IMG/VR virus record: IMGVR_UViG_3300035171_000026
Location: 1-23,274 of that record
DNA from: a virus
DNA: 23,274 nt
Strand: one strand, 5' to 3'
Shown: piece after piece, positions 20,321-23,274 of the stretch
How the letters are laid out: every line of letters starts with the position of its first letter
Numbering within the stretch: the first letter of the stretch is position 1
Notes under the pieces: generated by a model
The model's input: only the letters and a program-made list of their open reading frames with translations
Database searches by the model: none
Told to the model about the DNA's origin: nothing
Made by a program: the position numbers and the translations under genes

Positions 20321-22425
20321 CCCATGATCCCTTTCCCACGACCAAGGCCAGTCCGACCCGGTAAATTGATTTTGGTGAAGGCAAATTTGCCGGTGCCGCT
20401 GCCGGCACCACAGACCTCCGCTAGTCCGCTATAAGCATTCGCCAGCAAAAAATGGTTGTCGCATTTGTCAACGTAGTCACCCAGCTCGCCGGTTTTCTCT
20501 TCCTTGGCGCGCTGGCTGCCGGTCAGAAGATGCTCGTCGAGGGTTTCCAGTATGCCGGGCGCACCGGGTGTCCGGTGCGGCAGGCGCATGACCGGCTGCT
20601 GCCGCACGCTGCGCTTGCCGGCGATGCTCACGACCTCGATGACGTTTTCCGCAGGGGTTAAAAATTCCTTAACCACTCGATCAATGGACTCAAAACGGTT
20701 GCAGGCGATGTAGGGCACAAACTTTTTCTGGCCGCCCTGATCAAACTCAACCGCGCCCTGCTCGATGCCCATGCCGAGTTGCTTTTTAGAAAATCGCACG
20801 ACCGCGCATTTGAGGCCGCGCCATTCCTGCCGGTTTCCGTCCCAGGATAATTTGCCGCAGGCGAAGCTGGAGTCCTTCGATTTGAAGTCCACACGCGGCC
20901 AGCGTTCCAAGGTGTCGAGGCCGTTCAGGATGAGCGCCAGCGTGCGGGCTTCATCCACGGCTGGATTCTCGTCAATCATCAATGCCGAGATGCCGCGTGC
21001 CTCGCAGAGCAGCCGCACGCGGGCGACCATGTCGCCGAGCGCGATCTTGTCCACCGCCACGCAGCGCTTTTCCGCCGGGCTGTGGATCTCGCGAGTGTAA
21101 AGCCAGCAGCGGCCACCAGTGTCGAGACCAGCCACGCGGATTTTTTCCGGCGTGGTCTGGCCGAAGTTGAACGGCGAAACACTCCGGGCGCGGTTGAGGA
21201 TTTGCGGCGAGAGACTTTGCGCGGCGCTCTTGGGCATCGCCTTGCGATCGCAACAGAACGCGATCATCTCCTCGTCATCCATCACGGCGCGCGTCCAGTG
21301 CGCCACGATCTGTGCCAGGTCAATGGCCGGCGTGCCGATCTGCGCCACCCGGAGCGACCAGCGTCGTTGCTTGATCCGTTCCGGCATCCGGTAGTGAACC
21401 GCCGTCATGTGCGCGTCGAGTTCCACACCCGTCTCCGGGTGCGCGTAATAATATATGGCGTCCGGTGTATAGACGGCGGCGACCTCGGTTGAGCCGGCGC
21501 GGCGGAAATCCCCCTCGTAAGTCAGGCGCGGATCGTTGGGCGACGGCTTCGCGCCGAGCTGCACCCGGCAAATCTGCGGCCAGTTTTCCTCCGGGTTGAT
21601 CCAGCCCGCCGGCACGGCGGAAACCACGACGCAGGTTTCATCCGCTTTTTCTGTGATGAGCTTCGCGGGAATTTTTGCACCGACCGGCCCGATCAATTTC
21701 ACGCCCTGGCTGCCGGCCTCAAACTGCTTGTTCTGGCCCGCGCCGTGAACGCGCATCGTGCCGACCACGATCTGCAACCGGAGCTGCGAGGCCGTCATAC
21801 GACCGGAGAGGAACTTCGCGTTCGCGCGCGGGATGTCATCTTCCTCGTCGCGGATTACCACGTCGGCGCTGAAGGTGGTCGGAACTTTTTTCAGGCCGCG
21901 AAACATTCCTGACGCCTTGCGCTTGCCGTCGGTCACGATGAACGCGCCCTTCGTGTTCACCGATTTGCCGGACTTGTTCACGGCCTTGCCGATCTGCGTC
22001 ATCTGCGCGAGCCAGCCGATGTTGTCCAGGACGACGGGCCGGAACTTCATGTCCACGATGCCGTCGGCCAGACCATCATCCGGGAGATAAACACCCACAT
22101 TCAAAAATCGCTGCGACGTGATGTAGGCGGCGAGATAGAGTTCAAGGATCGTCTTGCCGAACTGCGCGCCACCGCAGAGTGCGAAGGTGGAATCCTTCAA
22201 CGGCACGCCGGTGTCACTACCGAGGATTTCGTCGAGCACCCGGCACGCTTCAAAAAGGATCTCGCGACCGAAGAATGAAAATGGATCGAACTCGCCCGCG
22301 CGTTTGAAATCAGACGTCGGCACTTTGGCCTGCTGCAACAGGAAATCGCGGAAGTGACGGATCTCCGGGATGGACATCGCGCGCAGTTCAGTGGCGGCAT
22401 CAATTTGGGCGAAGGCGTCTTTCAT
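20317..22425 (-). CDS. terL: Terminase large subunit (Mu gp28-like)
   Basis: 702 aa, the packaging motor ATPase and nuclease. Start ATG at 22425 overlaps the small terminase stop (ATGA); the frame remains open upstream to 23040, but that part overlaps the small terminase gene and is rejected. ATPase domain: Walker A GGAQFGKT at residues 85-92, Walker B-like DVVIRDEED near 188-196, and a coupling-type IVVGTMR near 219-225. Nuclease domain (RNase H-like): VAGLDTGG with Asp435, ALMIDENPAVDEA with Asp485, and DKCDNHFLLANAYSG with Asp656, the usual third acidic position followed by an aromatic helix. All key residues are present, so the enzyme appears intact. Confidence 0.85.
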   Translation of the reverse strand: MKDAFAQIDAATELRAMSIPEIRHFRDFLLQQAKVPTSDFKRAGEFDPFSFFGREILFEACRVLDEILGSDTGVPLKDSTFALCGGAQFGKTILELYLAAYITSQRFLNVGVYLPDDGLADGIVDMKFRPVVLDNIGWLAQMTQIGKAVNKSGKSVNTKGAFIVTDGKRKASGMFRGLKKVPTTFSADVVIRDEEDDIPRANAKFLSGRMTASQLRLQIVVGTMRVHGAGQNKQFEAGSQGVKLIGPVGAKIPAKLITEKADETCVVVSAVPAGWINPEENWPQICRVQLGAKPSPNDPRLTYEGDFRRAGSTEVAAVYTPDAIYYYAHPETGVELDAHMTAVHYRMPERIKQRRWSLRVAQIGTPAIDLAQIVAHWTRAVMDDEEMIAFCCDRKAMPKSAAQSLSPQILNRARSVSPFNFGQTTPEKIRVAGLDTGGRCWLYTREIHSPAEKRCVAVDKIALGDMVARVRLLCEARGISALMIDENPAVDEARTLALILNGLDTLERWPRVDFKSKDSSFACGKLSWDGNRQEWRGLKCAVVRFSKKQLGMGIEQGAVEFDQGGQKKFVPYIACNRFESIDRVVKEFLTPAENVIEVVSIAGKRSVRQQPVMRLPHRTPGAPGILETLDEHLLTGSQRAKEEKTGELGDYVDKCDNHFLLANAYSGLAEVCGAGSGTGKFAFTKINLPGRTGLGRGKGIMG

Positions 22426-22991
22426 TTGGTCGCTGCCTTCACCTCGGCCTTGAACGTCTCGTAAGCTGCCTGCGCTTTGGGATTGCCCTTGATATGCGTC
22501 GCCAGCTCCGCGAGGCCGGATTCCAGTTTCGTCCGCAGACCTTCCTTGAACTTCTCCTGGTCGAACTTCAGCGCCTGCTCGGCGATGTCCGATTTGCGCG
22601 CCGCCAGCCCCAGCTTGAAGTTGCCGGTCGCCAACGTCTCGAAATACGCCTGCCGCAACACTTCCTCCCGCACCTGGTCCAGCGTCCAGTCCGGATGCTC
22701 CGTGTGGATGCGCCGCATGTTCTCCTCCACCCGCTCCGCCTGCGCATCCCGCAAATCCTGATCCGCCAGCCAGTCCCGGAACTTCGTCAGCTTGGAATCG
22801 CTCGGCAGCTTCACTGAAAATTTCTTGGCCAGTTCCGCCCGCAAATCCGACTGCTTGCACGCCGAGGAAAATTGCTCCCGCCAGTAATCCCGCACGGCCT
22901 CGGGCGAACGCAGCCAGACGGCCTTGAGTTGCTGCATGGCCGTCTCCGGCTGGCCGCTGTCCGTTCCGCGTGGTTTTGGTGACGTGCTCAT
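22422..22991 (-). CDS. Putative terminase small subunit (DUF3486 / Mu gp27-like)
   Basis: 189 aa, almost entirely helical and charged. It directly precedes and overlaps the large terminase gene, which is the place of gp27 in Mu. The middle part (KLTKFRDWLADQDLRDAQAE, then a long helix with LRQAYFETLATGNFKLGLAA) resembles the helical core of Mu-type small terminases, followed by a coiled coil (LKFDQEKFKEGLRTKL) and a Lys-rich end. It would bind DNA and regulate the large subunit. The assignment depends on position and helical layout as much as on sequence. Confidence 0.6.
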   Translation of the reverse strand: MSTSPKPRGTDSGQPETAMQQLKAVWLRSPEAVRDYWREQFSSACKQSDLRAELAKKFSVKLPSDSKLTKFRDWLADQDLRDAQAERVEENMRRIHTEHPDWTLDQVREEVLRQAYFETLATGNFKLGLAARKSDIAEQALKFDQEKFKEGLRTKLESGLAELATHIKGNPKAQAAYETFKAEVKAATK

Positions 22992-22994
22992 TCA

Positions 22995-23243
22995 TTACAT
23001 CTCCAGTCTCGCCGCTTCGCCGGCGTCGCTGATGTTCCACAACACACCCTTGAATTTGGTTTTGATGCCGATGATTAGTTTTTTCTGGTCCAGTTCGGCC
23101 AGCACAGCGTCAAACTCCGCCGAGGGGCACAAGCTCAAGCCGCCGATCTCGCCGTGAATGGTCAGCGCGTGCTCCTGGCCGCCATCGATCTCGTGGAGGC
23201 GGCCGAGGATTTTTTTGGCAATGTAGGTTTCGCGCGTGGTCAT
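22995..23243 (-). CDS. Small winged-helix-like protein upstream of the terminase genes
   Basis: 82 aa, ATG at 23243, ending 3 nt before the small terminase start. The layout is helix (YIAKKILGRLHEI), short strand and turn, helix (PSAEFDAVLAELDQKKLI), then two short strands (IGIKTKFKGVLWNIS) and a final helix (DAGEAARLEM). That order, including the WNISDAGEA ending, resembles a winged-helix fold. Similar small proteins often precede the terminase genes in Mu-like elements. A DNA-binding or terminase accessory role is possible but unproven. Confidence 0.5.
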   Translation of the reverse strand: MTTRETYIAKKILGRLHEIDGGQEHALTIHGEIGGLSLCPSAEFDAVLAELDQKKLIIGIKTKFKGVLWNISDAGEAARLEM

Positions 23244-23274
23244 GATTCGTTGCGGATACGGAGTTCAGTTTTGA

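Noticed and set aside
22426-23040. Upstream extension of the terminase frame
   Set aside because: It would overlap the whole small terminase gene in another frame. The ATG at 22425 has a classic ATGA overlap and begins a normal terminase.

Overview
The window is the late structural region of a tailed phage, most likely an integrated or environmental Mu-type phage of a Verrucomicrobiota host. Every supportable gene is on the minus strand, so transcription runs from position 23274 towards 1. Both ends are cut: the leftmost gene runs off the window, and no integrase, transposase, lysis or early regulatory gene is visible. The host guess rests on the Thr/Asn-rich secreted-style proteins, the GC-rich coding DNA with AT-rich heptamer tracts between genes, and the start regions without Shine-Dalgarno sites. 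It is an inference, not a direct observation.

Right part (about 12.2-23.2 kb), DNA packaging and head: a small winged-helix-like protein, a putative small terminase (DUF3486-like), the large terminase, a DUF935-type portal, a Mu I-type prohead protease fused in frame to a scaffold (with an internal scaffold start), a small charged protein, a DUF2190-like decoration protein, the major capsid protein, a secreted-looking 181-aa protein, a gp36-like connector, a minor-head-like protein and a gpG-like protein.

Middle part (about 5.3-12.2 kb), tail: a gp37-like tail terminator with an extra C-terminal chitobiase-like domain, a tail tube protein, two small proteins, two signal-peptide-bearing beta-rich proteins, a small basic protein and a 780-aa tape measure. 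No sheath gene is seen, so the tail is probably long and non-contractile, as in the transposable siphophages B3 and D3112.

Left part (1-5.3 kb), tail tip and fibres: a hub-like protein, a Gly-rich beta protein, a Cys-containing unknown protein and the start of a fibre protein carrying the common NDGTGDxLxxAFxKxNxN motif.

The most unusual feature is a short protein motif, Phe-Ala-Asn followed mostly by Glu. It recurs about a dozen times in the head proteins only in places where a maturation protease would cut: six times at 25-41-residue steps through the scaffold, three times in the first 86 residues of the capsid protein, at the border of the decoration-protein domain, near the protease N-terminus and in the portal N-terminal extension. 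The scaffold, capsid and decoration proteins also start with hydrophobic, signal-peptide-like leaders. I propose a membrane-associated prohead whose leaders and scaffold are cut at FAN(E) sites. Other notable features are an exact CAACCAAAA leader in place of a Shine-Dalgarno site before five starts (three of them exactly 7 nt from the ATG), strong GC hairpins between head genes, and heptamer repeats that form start codons and signal peptides in the tail region. No stretch over 300 bases lacks a gene.
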